Shown in pieces: positions 7,933 to 17,326 of a stretch of DNA of 44,143 bases (its first letter is position 1; every line of letters starts with the position of its first letter). The notes under the pieces are model-generated. The model saw nothing but the letters and a program-made list of their open reading frames with translations, was not told the origin of the DNA and searched no databases. The stretch lies in the NCBI RefSeq assembly GCF_900111995.1, contig NZ_FOKF01000039.1, forward strand, positions 1 through 44,143. Reading direction: 5' to 3'. This DNA is from Collimonas sp. OK607. GTDB taxonomy: Bacteria; Pseudomonadota; Gammaproteobacteria; Burkholderiales; Burkholderiaceae_D. The translations under genes were made by a program, and so were the position numbers.

Positions 7933-8877
7933 TCACACCGCGAAACCAAACCCCGGCGCCTCATGTGCCGGCAATACCGTCACTGCCACATCCATGGTTT
8001 GCTGCCCGCCGCCAATCAGCACGCCGCGCAAGGGCGAGACGTCGAGAAAATCGCGGCCCCAGCCGAGCGTGATGTGGCTGGTGTCCGGAAAGATGCCATT
8101 GGTCGGATCGGCATCTATCCAACTGCTGGGCTGGCCATCGAGGCTCGGGCAATATATCGATACCCAGGCATGCGAAGCGTCGGCGCCGATCAAGCGCGGC
8201 TGTCCCGGCGGTGGTTCGGTCAGCAGATAACCGCTGACATAGCGCGCCGCCAAACCCATTGAGCGCAGGCAGGAAAGCATGAAGTGCGCAAAATCCTGGC
8301 ATACACCGCGTCGGGTAGCAAATACCTCGGTGACCGGCGTTGATACCGTGGTGGCCAACGGGTCAAAGGTAAATTCCTGGAAAATCCGCGTCATCAAGGC
8401 TTCTATCCCTGCCAGTAACGGCAATCCGGGCGTAAACGACTCTGCGGCGTAAGCCAGAAGCTCGCGCTTGATCCGCACGTGCGCCGATTCAAACAGGTAG
8501 CGCGTGGCTTCCAGATCGTCGGGTAATAAATATTGGCCGGCGTGATACGAAAGCGCGGCACGTGCCTGCTCCCAGGTCGGCGTGACCGAAGGTAATTGGC
8601 GCGGCGTCAGCGTGACCCAGGATTCGGCCAGCGCGCGCAGATCGGTATGGTCGCTTTCCAACGAAAACGATTGCATCGGATTACCGAAACTATCCAGCAG
8701 CAATCGCAGGTTTTGCGGTTCGGGCGTAATGCTGATACCGTGCGAAGTGCAGGTTTGCCATGGCAGCGAACGCGGCGTCAGGCGCAGCATCTGGTGCGAC
8801 AAGCGCACTGCTTGCGAATACGCATAGTGCGTATCGTGACGAATGTGATAAGTGTAAGAAGGGTGCTCGCTCATCAT
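7933..8877 (-). CDS. Transglutaminase-like cysteine peptidase, cluster A
   Basis: A 314-residue protein with the bacterial transglutaminase N-terminal beta domain (about 9-95) and the transglutaminase-like core. The catalytic triad is visible: C193 in RRGVCQDFAHF, H236 in DASHAWVS and D257 in IDADPTNG. Members act as proteases or amide-bond hydrolases or transferases; there is no signal peptide, so it is cytoplasmic. The ATG at 8877 overlaps the TGA of the ATP-grasp/alpha-E gene (ATGA), showing translational coupling. The plus-strand set has its own copy (20482-21303), so this is a paralogue within one island. The substrate is unknown; a peptide made by the coupled ATP-grasp enzyme is the obvious candidate. 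Confidence 0.93.
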   Translation of the reverse strand: MMSEHPSYTYHIRHDTHYAYSQAVRLSHQMLRLTPRSLPWQTCTSHGISITPEPQNLRLLLDSFGNPMQSFSLESDHTDLRALAESWVTLTPRQLPSVTPTWEQARAALSYHAGQYLLPDDLEATRYLFESAHVRIKRELLAYAAESFTPGLPLLAGIEALMTRIFQEFTFDPLATTVSTPVTEVFATRRGVCQDFAHFMLSCLRSMGLAARYVSGYLLTEPPPGQPRLIGADASHAWVSIYCPSLDGQPSSWIDADPTNGIFPDTSHITLGWGRDFLDVSPLRGVLIGGGQQTMDVAVTVLPAHEAPGFGFAV

Positions 8878-11420
8878 GACACTCCCTGGCTCACCGGTGC
8901 ATTCAGGGGAGTAAAGAAATGCCGGGCCAATTCATCGGACAAGGAAAAAGCGCCGGTGATCGCATCGCGCATCAGTTGCACCAGACGCGCATGTGCATCT
9001 GCCACAAACAAGGAATCGTGGCTTAAGTCCTGTAATTCAAATTCACGCAGCAAGGCTGATAAATGCGCCGGCGTATCCATGTTGAGGGTGCCGAGTTGTT
9101 CAGCGATATCGCTCAGATAGCGCTCCAGCATATGGAACTGGAATGCGATGCCATGCGGATTACTGACGTCGAACACCAGCAGATGCAACACCGGCAGCCA
9201 TTCCGGCGCCCGTCGATAGCGCACGCGATAAGTGACTACGCTGTTGGCTGACTCCAGCAGCCACGGCAAGGTCTTGTTCTGGCGCTCTGCCGGCAACTGC
9301 AGGAACTGGCCGAACAAGGTCGCCAGATGCGTCATGCGTTCTATGTGCCGGCCCAGCATCAGGAAATGCCAGCCTTCGTCGCGCGTCATGTCGTCTAGCG
9401 CGTGTCCGGCCAGGCCCACGCACGCCTGGATCACGTTGTTCAGTATGGTCAATGCGCCGCTAGGTGTCGCACCGGTGTGAGCGCCGCTGTCTGCCGTCAG
9501 GCCTGGCATGCGATTAAGCGCTTGCCAGTTATCCAGCGAGAGGTGTTCGCGCACTTGGTAACCGCAATGATGCAAATGACGCAGATTGGCGGCGATGCTG
9601 ACGCTCGCGGTGGGATCGACGATGGCAGCAATCAGGCCTAGCTGCATGGCGTTGACGGTTGGCCGCCCTGCTGTCGTGGCGCTCGGCAGAGTAATCCCGA
9701 GGCCTCGGCAGATTTCACAGAGCTGGTAAAAAGTCTCGCGCGCTTCACCCTGCAGATCGGTGCTGCGTTGCAGGGTCGCCCTGAGCAGATGCGCCAGGTT
9801 GTCGCAGCGCTCGGCGTAGCGCCCCATCCAGAACAGGTTTTCGCCGGCATGCGATGAAATATCGACGGTGCTGTAAATCGTATCCAGTGCGCGCTGCCGC
9901 GCATCGATGGCTTCCAGCGGCGCTGCCAATGGTGCGGTCGCTTCACTCACTTCCGGCCGCACCTGACTCAACACCCACACATCTTTACTGGCGCCGCCCT
10001 GCTGCATCGATACCACATCCTTGCGCTGGCGCGGTGCGACCCGCGTCAGGCCGCCCGGCATCACATGGTAGCTGCCGTCGGCAGCGGCGACCACGAATAC
10101 CCGCAAGCTCACCGCGCGGCTCATCAAGCGATATTCGCCGCTGCGCGATAATACCGGCGCCTGCGACAAACGCACCCATTCCTGCGCCACATAGGCATGC
10201 GGCTGGGCCAGCAAACTATCGATCACGCGTTGGCGCGATTGTGCGTTCAGACTGTGGCCATAGACCGGTTGCATGCGCATCGATGGGAACGCCGGCATGA
10301 TCACCAGCTGCTCCAGATTGGCCAAGGTGTAATCCAACGCAGGCTTTTCGCCGCACCACCACGACGCCACCGCCGGCAAGGCCAGCGGCTGGCCCAGCAA
10401 GCGTTCGCAAATGGCCGGCAGAAAGCCGTGCAAGGCGCCGGATTCGAGCACGCCGCTGCCGAGTGAGTTGGCGATCAGCACATTGCCGAGGCGCGCTGCC
10501 TGCACCAGGCCGGGAATCCCGAGGGCTGAGTCGGCGCGCAATTCGAGCGGATCGCAATAATCGTCATCCAGCCGCCGCAGGATCGCATGGACGCGCCGCA
10601 AACCGCTCAGCGTCTTCAGGTACACCATGTCGCCGCGCACCATCAGATCTGCCCCTTCGACCAGCGGAAAGCCCAGGGTATGCGCCAGGAATGCGTGCTC
10701 GGAGTACGTTTCGTTATACGGTCCCGGCGTCAGCAACACCACCAGCGGCGGTTCACCGCCGGCCGGCGCCAGCGTGTTCAGACTATCGTGCAGTGTGTGG
10801 AAAAATTTCAGCAGGGATTGGACATGCATGTCGCGCACCGTATCCGGTAATGCGCGCGACATGATCTGCCGGTTCTGCAAGGCGTAACCGGCACCCGAAG
10901 GTCCCTGGGTACGATCCGACATGACCCACCAATGGCCATCAGGTGAACGCGCCAGGTCGATCGCATACAGGTGCAAATGTATGCCAGCCGGCGGTTCTAT
11001 GCCGCGGCAGGGCCAAAGGTAGCCATGCTGGCCGAATACCAATGCCGGTGGCAGCAACCCTTCCGAAAGCAGTGTTTGGGGGCCGTACAGATCGGCCAGG
11101 ACCGCGTTGAGCAGGCGCGCACGCTGGGTTACTGCTGCGGACAAAGTCTGCCATTCATCGGCGGAGATGATCTGCGGCAACAGATCCAGTTCCCAGGGGC
11201 GGTTGGCGCCTTGCGGATCGGCGTACACATTGTAGGTAACGCCTTCTGCAGCAATCGCTTCGCGCACCTCGCGCGCGCGGCGCCGCAAAATCTCTGGCGA
11301 CAAGCCTTCCAGCTGATCGATCAGCGTACGCCAATGCGGCCGCAGGCGACCGCCGGCTTCAAGCATTTCGTCGTAACGATCCGCTTCTGCGGGGTAACTC
11401 TCAAGTAAGCGCTGGTACAT
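8874..11420 (-). CDS. Circularly permuted ATP-grasp fused to alpha-E domain
   Basis: An 848-residue fusion. Residues about 1-510 form a circularly permuted ATP-grasp domain (DUF404/DUF407 type; note SDRTQGPSGAGYALQNR and LRRLDDDYCDPLELR). From about 518 (SSHAGENLFWMGRYAERCDN) to near the end is an all-helical alpha-E domain. In cluster B the same two units are separate genes. ATP-grasp enzymes ligate a carboxylate to an amine. Where the free copy has VKEVHGAGGYGM, this one has VIMPAFPSMRM, so the Lys and Gly-rich loop are missing and ATP use is doubtful. The ATG at 11420 is chosen over an upstream GTG at 11471; AGGA lies close to it. The gene is translationally coupled to the transglutaminase. 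Confidence 0.9.
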   Translation of the reverse strand: MYQRLLESYPAEADRYDEMLEAGGRLRPHWRTLIDQLEGLSPEILRRRAREVREAIAAEGVTYNVYADPQGANRPWELDLLPQIISADEWQTLSAAVTQRARLLNAVLADLYGPQTLLSEGLLPPALVFGQHGYLWPCRGIEPPAGIHLHLYAIDLARSPDGHWWVMSDRTQGPSGAGYALQNRQIMSRALPDTVRDMHVQSLLKFFHTLHDSLNTLAPAGGEPPLVVLLTPGPYNETYSEHAFLAHTLGFPLVEGADLMVRGDMVYLKTLSGLRRVHAILRRLDDDYCDPLELRADSALGIPGLVQAARLGNVLIANSLGSGVLESGALHGFLPAICERLLGQPLALPAVASWWCGEKPALDYTLANLEQLVIMPAFPSMRMQPVYGHSLNAQSRQRVIDSLLAQPHAYVAQEWVRLSQAPVLSRSGEYRLMSRAVSLRVFVVAAADGSYHVMPGGLTRVAPRQRKDVVSMQQGGASKDVWVLSQVRPEVSEATAPLAAPLEAIDARQRALDTIYSTVDISSHAGENLFWMGRYAERCDNLAHLLRATLQRSTDLQGEARETFYQLCEICRGLGITLPSATTAGRPTVNAMQLGLIAAIVDPTASVSIAANLRHLHHCGYQVREHLSLDNWQALNRMPGLTADSGAHTGATPSGALTILNNVIQACVGLAGHALDDMTRDEGWHFLMLGRHIERMTHLATLFGQFLQLPAERQNKTLPWLLESANSVVTYRVRYRRAPEWLPVLHLLVFDVSNPHGIAFQFHMLERYLSDIAEQLGTLNMDTPAHLSALLREFELQDLSHDSLFVADAHARLVQLMRDAITGAFSLSDELARHFFTPLNAPVSQGVS

Positions 11421-11718
11421 AGTCCTAGAGACGGCAGTAGAACGCGCCCGAGTGCGCTTTTGCCGGTGCACGTGGCAAGGCGCGACGACGCGGCAGGGCT
11501 TTCCCTGCTAGGAGGAGCAACGCAGCCAGGTGCGCCGACAAAAGTGCAATCGGGTGCGTAACGTTGCCACCCTGTGGGTGAATCGACAAGGTCCTCATAT
11601 TCACAATGCCCAGACGTCTATCCAAGTACAAACTAGTGGTCTACTGCCGTTTCTAGGACAATCGATCGCTTGCGTCACCTGGAACAGTTTAAATGCAAGA
11701 TCAGCCGCCAGCGCGTCC

Positions 11719-11762
11719 AAAAGCTGTAGCGCAACCAGGAAATAGTTGCGTTACAGCTTTTT
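11719..11762 (-). terminator. Long hairpin terminator of the DUF2126 gene
   Basis: A 17-bp stem with one G-U (aaaagctgtagcgcaac at 11719-11735 with 11745-11761) and a 9-base loop, flanked by A and T runs on both sides. It lies 23 bases past the stop of the minus-strand transglutaminase/DUF2126 gene. The rest of the 364-base gap (11421-11784) shows no gene I can support; it probably also holds the promoter of the ATP-grasp/alpha-E operon. Confidence 0.85.
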
Positions 11763-11784
11763 CGACCATGCCTGCCGAGCTTGA

Positions 11785-14700
11785 TCAGAAGTGACGTAAG
11801 TCTAACGTAAATGGGAGCTCGATGGATGCTATCGGCATAGTTACCTGCATCTGCCCCGGGGTGTGATTGAGACGGAAATAACGCGCGAGACGCCGGCTTT
11901 CCGCTTCGAAAGCATTGACCGGGAACGTCTCGTAGCTACGCCCGCCCGGATGCACCACGTGATATTGGCAACCGCCCAGGCTGCGACCGTTCCAGGTATC
12001 CACCAGATCGAAGGTCAAGGGCGAATCGATGCCGATGGTCGGATGCAGGGCTGACGGCGGTTGCCAGGCGCGGTACCGCACGCCGCTGACAAACTCGCCG
12101 ACGCGCCCTGTCGGCTGCAAAGGCACGGGCACGCCGTTGCAGGTCAGCACATAGCGATCGGGCGCCATGCCACTGACTTTCACCTGCAACCGTTCGAGCG
12201 AGGAGTCGACGTAACGGGCGTTGCCGCCGGAGCGGCTTTCCTCGCCCAGTACATGCCATGGTTCCAGCGCCGTGCGCAGTTCGAGGGCGATGCCATTGAC
12301 GGCAAAATCGCCGATCTTTGGAAAGCGGAACTCGAAGTGCGGCGCAAACCATTCCGGCTTGAGCGCATACCCGGCCTGCTGCATGTCATCCATCACGTCG
12401 CAGAAATCCTGCCAGATGAAATGCGGCAGCAGGAAACGATCATGCAACTCGGTGCCCCAGCGCACCAGGCGTGGCGGCTTGTATGGCGTTTTCCAAAAGC
12501 GCGCTACCAGCGCCCGCAGCAGCAATTGCTGGGTCAGGCTCATGCGCGCATGCGGCGGCATTTCAAACGCGCGCAATTCCAGCAAACCAAGACGGCCGGT
12601 GCTGCTGTCGGGTGAATACAGTTTGTCGATGCAAAACTCGGCGCGGTGCGTGTTGCCGGTCACGTCGATCAACAGATTGCGCAGCAACCGGTCCACCAGC
12701 CATGGTGCGCAACCGTCAGCGGCGAGTTGCTTATCCATCTCTGTGAACGCCAGTTCCAGCTCGACCACGGCGTCGTTGCGCGCTTCGTCCACGCGCGGCG
12801 CTTGCGAAGTGGGGCCGATGAACATGCCGGAAAACAGATAAGACAACGACGGATGGTTGTGCCAATAACTGATCAGGCTACGCAACAGATCCGGACGCCG
12901 CAGGAATGGCGAGTCGCTGGTGGTGGCGCCGCCCAGCACCAGGTGATTGCCGCCACCGGTGCCGGAGTGATGACCGTCGAGCATGAATTTCTCGGTGGTC
13001 AAACGGGTCTCGCGTGCGACGTCATACAGATAGGTAGTGTTGGCAACCAACTCGCTCCAGCTATGCATGGGCTGGATATTTACTTCGATCACACCAGGGT
13101 CGGGAGTGACGCTGAATTTACCCAGCCGCGGGTCGTTGGGCGGCTCATAACCTTCCATCAACAACGGCTGCTTCAAAGCCTGGGCTGTGGCTTCGATCGC
13201 TGCTACCAACTCCAGATAGTCTTCCAGCCGGGCCAGCGGTGGCATGAACAGATACAGCACACCTTGCCGTACTTCCGCACACAAGGCAGTGCGGGCAATC
13301 TCATCGGCCGACTCGAATGGCGCCGGCGCCGCTTGTGCTTCACTGGCGAAAGCCGAACTATATTTCGGCGCATCTGCAGCGGCTGCCTTATCCTTGCCGG
13401 CGGTAGCAGCCGGCGTCGCAAGCCGATGACGGATTTGCTGTGCAATCGGCAATGGCTGGAAGGCCTGCGTAGGATCGGGCTGATGCACGTAAGGGTAATC
13501 ATCAGTCTTGACCCATGGCTGCGAATCGAGCGGCAGTCGGTAGCCTAACGGCGAATCGCCGGGTAGCAGATAGCAGAACTCACCGCGCAAATACCAGCTA
13601 CCGCTTTTCCACTCGCGTTCATCGTCGCTGCGGGCCAGCGGCAATACGTAGCCGGCAACTTTGCGCAAGCCTTGCGAAAAGACGCGTGCCAGCCTGGCGC
13701 GTTCCTGCTTGTCATCCAGCCGCGCGTCGGACGGATCGACGTTAATCGCCAGACGGCGCTCGCGCCACAAGTAGTAGTAAATATCCTCATAGGCAGCAAA
13801 CACGTGTTGGCGATCCAGCGACAGGCGCGCGGCAACGCCTTGTAAAAAACGTTCTGCGACATTGTCATCGCCGGCTTTCACCTGCGCCCGGGTTTCATCT
13901 GCAATCAATGCTGGCGTGGTCCAGATCGGTTCGCCGTCGCGACGCCAGTAACAATTGAGCGACCAGCGCGGCAACTGTTCGCCCGGGTACCATTTTCCCT
14001 GGCCGAAATGCGGCAAGCCTTGCGCCGCATATTGCTGCCGCAGCCGATGATAGAGTTCAGCCGCCAGCGGTTTCTTGGTAGGGCCCATCGCAGCCGTGTT
14101 CCATTCCTCGCCATCCGGATGATCGAGCGCGACAAAAGTCGGTTCACCGCCCATCGTCAGACGCACATCTAGCGTATCCAGGTCATCGTCGATGGCGTGG
14201 CCCAGTTCTTCAATCTCTTCCCATTGCTGCTCGCTATACGGCTTGGTGACGCGCGGCGATTCCCAGATGCGACGTACGCTCATGGCGTGTTCGAATTCTA
14301 CTTCGCATGGCTCGACCATGCCGCTGACCGGTGCTGCCGACGACGGCTCCGGCGTGCACGACAGCGGGATGTGCCCCTCCCCTGCGAACAAACCGGAGGT
14401 TGGATCGAGACCGATCCATCCGGCGCCGGGCAGGTACACTTCGCACCAGGCGTGCAGGTCGGTGAAATCGGTTTGCGGTCCGGATGGGCCATCCAGCGAT
14501 TTCTGGTCGGCCGTCAGCTGGATCAGGTAACCCGATACGAAACGCGCCGCCAAACCCAGGTAGCGCAGTATCTGCACCAGCAGCCACGACGAATCGCGAC
14601 AGGAACCTGAACCAAGGTCGAGAGTCTGCTCCGGCGTCTGCACTCCCGGTTCCATGCGAATGGTATAGCTGATCATTTGCGCCAGCTGCTGGTTCAGACT

Positions 14701-15138
14701 GACCAGGAAATCCTCTGTGCGTATTCTTTCACGCGGTACCTGATCCAGAAATTTTTGCAGCAACGGCGTCAGCGGCAATTTCTTGCGGTACGGCTCCAGC
14801 TCGTTCTGTAATTCCGGCGCGTAGGAAAACGGCACTTTCTCGGCATACGGTTCAAGAAAAAAATCGAAGGGATTGAGCACCGACATCTCGGCTACCAGAT
14901 CGACTTCGATGCGGAATTCACTGGCCTTTTCCGGAAACACCAGCCGCGCCAGATAGTTGGCCTGTGGGTCTTGCTGCCAGTTGATAAAATGCGGTTCCGG
15001 CAATATCCGCAGCGAATAACTCAGGATCCGGGTGCGGCAATGCGGCGCCGGCCGCAAGCGGATGATTTGGGGTCCCAGGCTGATCGGACGTTCGTAACGA
15101 TAAGTGGTGAGATGATTGAGTGCTACGTGAATTGACAT
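11785..15138 (-). CDS. Transglutaminase fused to DUF2126 (putative amidoligase)
   Basis: A 1117-residue protein. The N-terminal 280 residues are a transglutaminase-like domain (SIHVALNHLTTYRYERPI start) with a triad at C180 (GSGSCRDSSWL), H229 (DLHAWCEVY) and D245 (GLDPTSGL). The remaining roughly 820 residues, from the TKPYSEQQWEEIEELGHAID region, match DUF2126 in layout, with TMGGEPTFVALD, DGHHSGTGGGNHLVLGG and ELRAFEMPPHARM. DUF2126 has been proposed to be a glutamine-synthetase-like amide ligase; that is prediction, not biochemistry. AGAGGAT before the ATG at 15138 supports this start over 15156. It has its own terminator and belongs with the transglutaminase and ATP-grasp/alpha-E genes downstream. 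Confidence 0.9.
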   Translation of the reverse strand: MSIHVALNHLTTYRYERPISLGPQIIRLRPAPHCRTRILSYSLRILPEPHFINWQQDPQANYLARLVFPEKASEFRIEVDLVAEMSVLNPFDFFLEPYAEKVPFSYAPELQNELEPYRKKLPLTPLLQKFLDQVPRERIRTEDFLVSLNQQLAQMISYTIRMEPGVQTPEQTLDLGSGSCRDSSWLLVQILRYLGLAARFVSGYLIQLTADQKSLDGPSGPQTDFTDLHAWCEVYLPGAGWIGLDPTSGLFAGEGHIPLSCTPEPSSAAPVSGMVEPCEVEFEHAMSVRRIWESPRVTKPYSEQQWEEIEELGHAIDDDLDTLDVRLTMGGEPTFVALDHPDGEEWNTAAMGPTKKPLAAELYHRLRQQYAAQGLPHFGQGKWYPGEQLPRWSLNCYWRRDGEPIWTTPALIADETRAQVKAGDDNVAERFLQGVAARLSLDRQHVFAAYEDIYYYLWRERRLAINVDPSDARLDDKQERARLARVFSQGLRKVAGYVLPLARSDDEREWKSGSWYLRGEFCYLLPGDSPLGYRLPLDSQPWVKTDDYPYVHQPDPTQAFQPLPIAQQIRHRLATPAATAGKDKAAAADAPKYSSAFASEAQAAPAPFESADEIARTALCAEVRQGVLYLFMPPLARLEDYLELVAAIEATAQALKQPLLMEGYEPPNDPRLGKFSVTPDPGVIEVNIQPMHSWSELVANTTYLYDVARETRLTTEKFMLDGHHSGTGGGNHLVLGGATTSDSPFLRRPDLLRSLISYWHNHPSLSYLFSGMFIGPTSQAPRVDEARNDAVVELELAFTEMDKQLAADGCAPWLVDRLLRNLLIDVTGNTHRAEFCIDKLYSPDSSTGRLGLLELRAFEMPPHARMSLTQQLLLRALVARFWKTPYKPPRLVRWGTELHDRFLLPHFIWQDFCDVMDDMQQAGYALKPEWFAPHFEFRFPKIGDFAVNGIALELRTALEPWHVLGEESRSGGNARYVDSSLERLQVKVSGMAPDRYVLTCNGVPVPLQPTGRVGEFVSGVRYRAWQPPSALHPTIGIDSPLTFDLVDTWNGRSLGGCQYHVVHPGGRSYETFPVNAFEAESRRLARYFRLNHTPGQMQVTMPIASIELPFTLDLRHF

Positions 15139-15170
15139 GGATATCCTCTGTGGCAATCAATAATTTTTTC

Positions 15171-15296
15171 GTAGGGCGGGCACGCCTTTGTGCCCACGCG
15201 TGAATTCACATCACGTACACGCCTGTTGAGGCACCGCATGGGCGTGCACTCCGGTTATCACGGTCACGCGTGGGCACAAAGGCGTGCCCACCCTAC
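15171..15296. repeat. Palindromic GTAGGG repeat, copy 1 (long form)
   Basis: 33-base inverted arms (15171-15203 and 15264-15296; one mismatch) begin gtagggcgggcacgcc and enclose a 60-base centre. Copy 2 at 22333-22459 has the same arms and a related centre (both contain ctccggttatc), and copy 3 at 42104-42135 is a minimal form. There is no coding potential, so this looks like a non-autonomous mobile repeat. Its right end overlaps the last bases and stop codon of the PHA depolymerase gene, and it may act as terminator for that gene. Confidence 0.9.
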
Positions 15297-16516
15297 TGGT
15301 GGCTGTAAATAAATTCGCGCAAGCGCGGATAGATTTCCTTGTCCCAGCGGTGGCCATTGAATACGCCATAGTGGCCGACACCGGTTTGCACATGATGCGT
15401 CTTCATGTAGGGCCGTATGCCGCTGCACATGTCCTGCGCCGCCACGGTCTGGCCTACTGCGCAGATATCATCCTTCTCCCCCTCTACGGTAAACAATGCG
15501 GTGCGGCGAATCGCCGCCGGTTCTATCGTACGCCCTAATGCCTTCATTTCGCCAAGTGGTAATGCGTGATCCTGGAAAACGCTTTGTACCGTTTCCAGAT
15601 AAAACTCTGCCGCCAGATCCGACATGGCGAAATACTCGGCATAGAAAGTCTTGATGACGTTGGCTTTATCGTCTTCGCCTTCCACCAGATAGTTGTACAG
15701 GTTTTGAAAAGCCTTGAGGTGGCGTTCCAGGTTCATGCTCATGAATGCATTCAGCTGCAGGAAACCGGGATAGACCTGGCGCTGGCTACCGGCGAAACGG
15801 CCGGGAACGGTGCTGACCAGATTGTCTTCGAACCAGGTGATAGGTTTGCTTTTCGCCAGGTGATTGACTGCTGTCGGATTGATGCGGGTATCGATGGGGC
15901 CGGCCATCAAGGTCATGCTGGATGGTTGCGCCGGATGTCGTTCGGCAGCCATCAGCGCTACCGCCGCCAGCGCCGCTACAGTCGGCTGGCAGACCGCCAG
16001 CAGATGCGTGCCGGGGCCGATTTTTTCGATGAAACGGATCAGGTGCGCGACATATTCGTCGAAGCCGAAACGGCCGTCGCTCAAGGCCACGTCGCGCGCA
16101 TTGTGCCAGTCGGTGATATATACGTCATGATCGCGCAGGAGCGTGCTCACGGTGCCGCGCAGCAAGGTGGCGAAATGTCCCGACATCGGTGCCACCACGA
16201 GTACACGCGGCTGCACTACCTTGCTGTCCTTGCGGAAACGCAACAAAGTACAGAATGGTGTCTGTTCGGCCACTTCTTCATGCACCGAAACCGTGCAGCC
16301 ATTCTCCTCCACGCTGTTTATCCCGAATGCGGGGCGCTGATGCGTCAACCGGGTGCAGGAAAACACTTCGCAAGCTGCAGCCAGCTTTCGCAGCGCCAGA
16401 CTGTCGGGCCATCCTTGCCACTTGTAGCCCAACACCGGTGCGGCCATGCCAGCCCACGCGCGCATCGGATCGCTAAGATCCGAATAGCCCTGATATGCCT
16501 GGTAAATTTTAGTCAT
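15293..16516 (-). CDS. phaZ: Intracellular polyhydroxyalkanoate depolymerase
   Basis: A 407-residue alpha/beta hydrolase of the intracellular PHB depolymerase family, which breaks down stored native PHA granules to hydroxyacids. The nucleophile is a cysteine, C176 in LLAVCQPTVAAL (the family uses Cys instead of Ser); the expected Asp and His are seen at D349/D350 (VEGEKDD) and H382 (GVGHYGVFNG). The PHB_depo_C region follows the nucleophile. The TAG stop lies within the terminal GTAGGG of repeat copy 1, so the repeat supplies the stop. The gene is divergent from the GST-like gene across 141 bases. Placement between two transglutaminase/ATP-grasp sets may be coincidence. Confidence 0.93.
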   Translation of the reverse strand: MTKIYQAYQGYSDLSDPMRAWAGMAAPVLGYKWQGWPDSLALRKLAAACEVFSCTRLTHQRPAFGINSVEENGCTVSVHEEVAEQTPFCTLLRFRKDSKVVQPRVLVVAPMSGHFATLLRGTVSTLLRDHDVYITDWHNARDVALSDGRFGFDEYVAHLIRFIEKIGPGTHLLAVCQPTVAALAAVALMAAERHPAQPSSMTLMAGPIDTRINPTAVNHLAKSKPITWFEDNLVSTVPGRFAGSQRQVYPGFLQLNAFMSMNLERHLKAFQNLYNYLVEGEDDKANVIKTFYAEYFAMSDLAAEFYLETVQSVFQDHALPLGEMKALGRTIEPAAIRRTALFTVEGEKDDICAVGQTVAAQDMCSGIRPYMKTHHVQTGVGHYGVFNGHRWDKEIYPRLREFIYSHQ

Positions 16517-16657
16517 GGGACTACCCTGTTATTGGAATGCCGGCAAACACCTCGTCTGCAATATCCATGCCCATATCTCTGGCACGGCCTTTGCTCAGTA
16601 GTTGTCAAACGGTTTGCCAATCACGTCACTTTCGACCCAATACGGAAGAATATTGCC

Positions 16658-17311
16658 ATGCCTAAGACCACATTGAGCATTACCAGTAAAAATTATTCGT
16701 CGTGGTCGTTGCGCGGCTGGCTGATGACGCGGTTTTCCGGCCTTGAATTCCAGGAAAACCCGATCTCGCCGGACGATCCGGATGCACGCGCCGAAATCCT
16801 GCTGCTGTCGTCGTCGATCCTGGTGCCTTGCCTGTATCACGGCAATATCGTGGTGTGGGATACCTTGGCTATCGGTGAATATCTGCACGAGATCCGGCCC
16901 AAGGCCGGGCTGCTGCCGGCGGACCGCGCCGCGCGCGCCCACTGCCGTTCGATCTGCGGCGAAATGCATTCCGGCTTCAGCGCCTTGCGTTCGGCGCTGC
17001 CGATGAACATCAAAGCGCATTTTCCCGACTTCAAGGTGTGGTCACGTGCCGAAGCCGACATCAAACGTATCACCACCATCTGGAAACAATGCCTGGCGAC
17101 CTATGGCGGACCATTCCTGTTTGGCGAACGCTCGATAGCCGATGCCATGTATGCACCGGTGGCGACCCGGTTTTTGACGTACGATGTAAAACTGGATTCC
17201 GTCTGCAGCGCCTATTGCAAACGCATTATTGCAATGCCGGAAATGCAGGAATGGATCAAGGCCGCCAAGCTTGAACCGGACGACATCAATGAACTGGATG
17301 TAGAGTTTTGA
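16658..17311 (+). CDS. Glutathione S-transferase-like protein
   Basis: A 217-residue protein with a thioredoxin-fold N-terminal half (SITSKNYSSWSLRGWL, with the Ser pair typical of the glutathione site, then the SSSILVPCLYHGNIVVWDT region) and an all-helical C-terminal half (GGPFLFGERSIADAMYAPVA, the conserved N-capping motif). GSTs conjugate glutathione or isomerise or reduce substrates; the exact class is not clear. The frame is open for 1 kb upstream opposite phaZ, but the real start is the ATG at 16658, preceded by GGAAGAA. The cupin gene follows after 15 bases, so the two are probably co-transcribed. Confidence 0.88.
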   Translation: MPKTTLSITSKNYSSWSLRGWLMTRFSGLEFQENPISPDDPDARAEILLLSSSILVPCLYHGNIVVWDTLAIGEYLHEIRPKAGLLPADRAARAHCRSICGEMHSGFSALRSALPMNIKAHFPDFKVWSRAEADIKRITTIWKQCLATYGGPFLFGERSIADAMYAPVATRFLTYDVKLDSVCSAYCKRIIAMPEMQEWIKAAKLEPDDINELDVEF

Positions 17312-17326
17312 GAAAGGATAGCTGCG

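Noticed and set aside
12646-13548. 300-codon plus-strand frame inside the DUF2126 gene
   Set aside because: High-GC shadow of the minus-strand gene, rich in His/Gln/Arg as such shadows are.
15566-16657. Upstream extension of the GST-like frame opposite phaZ
   Set aside because: It is antisense to a clear PHA depolymerase; the GST start at 16658 has a ribosome site and the family N-terminus.
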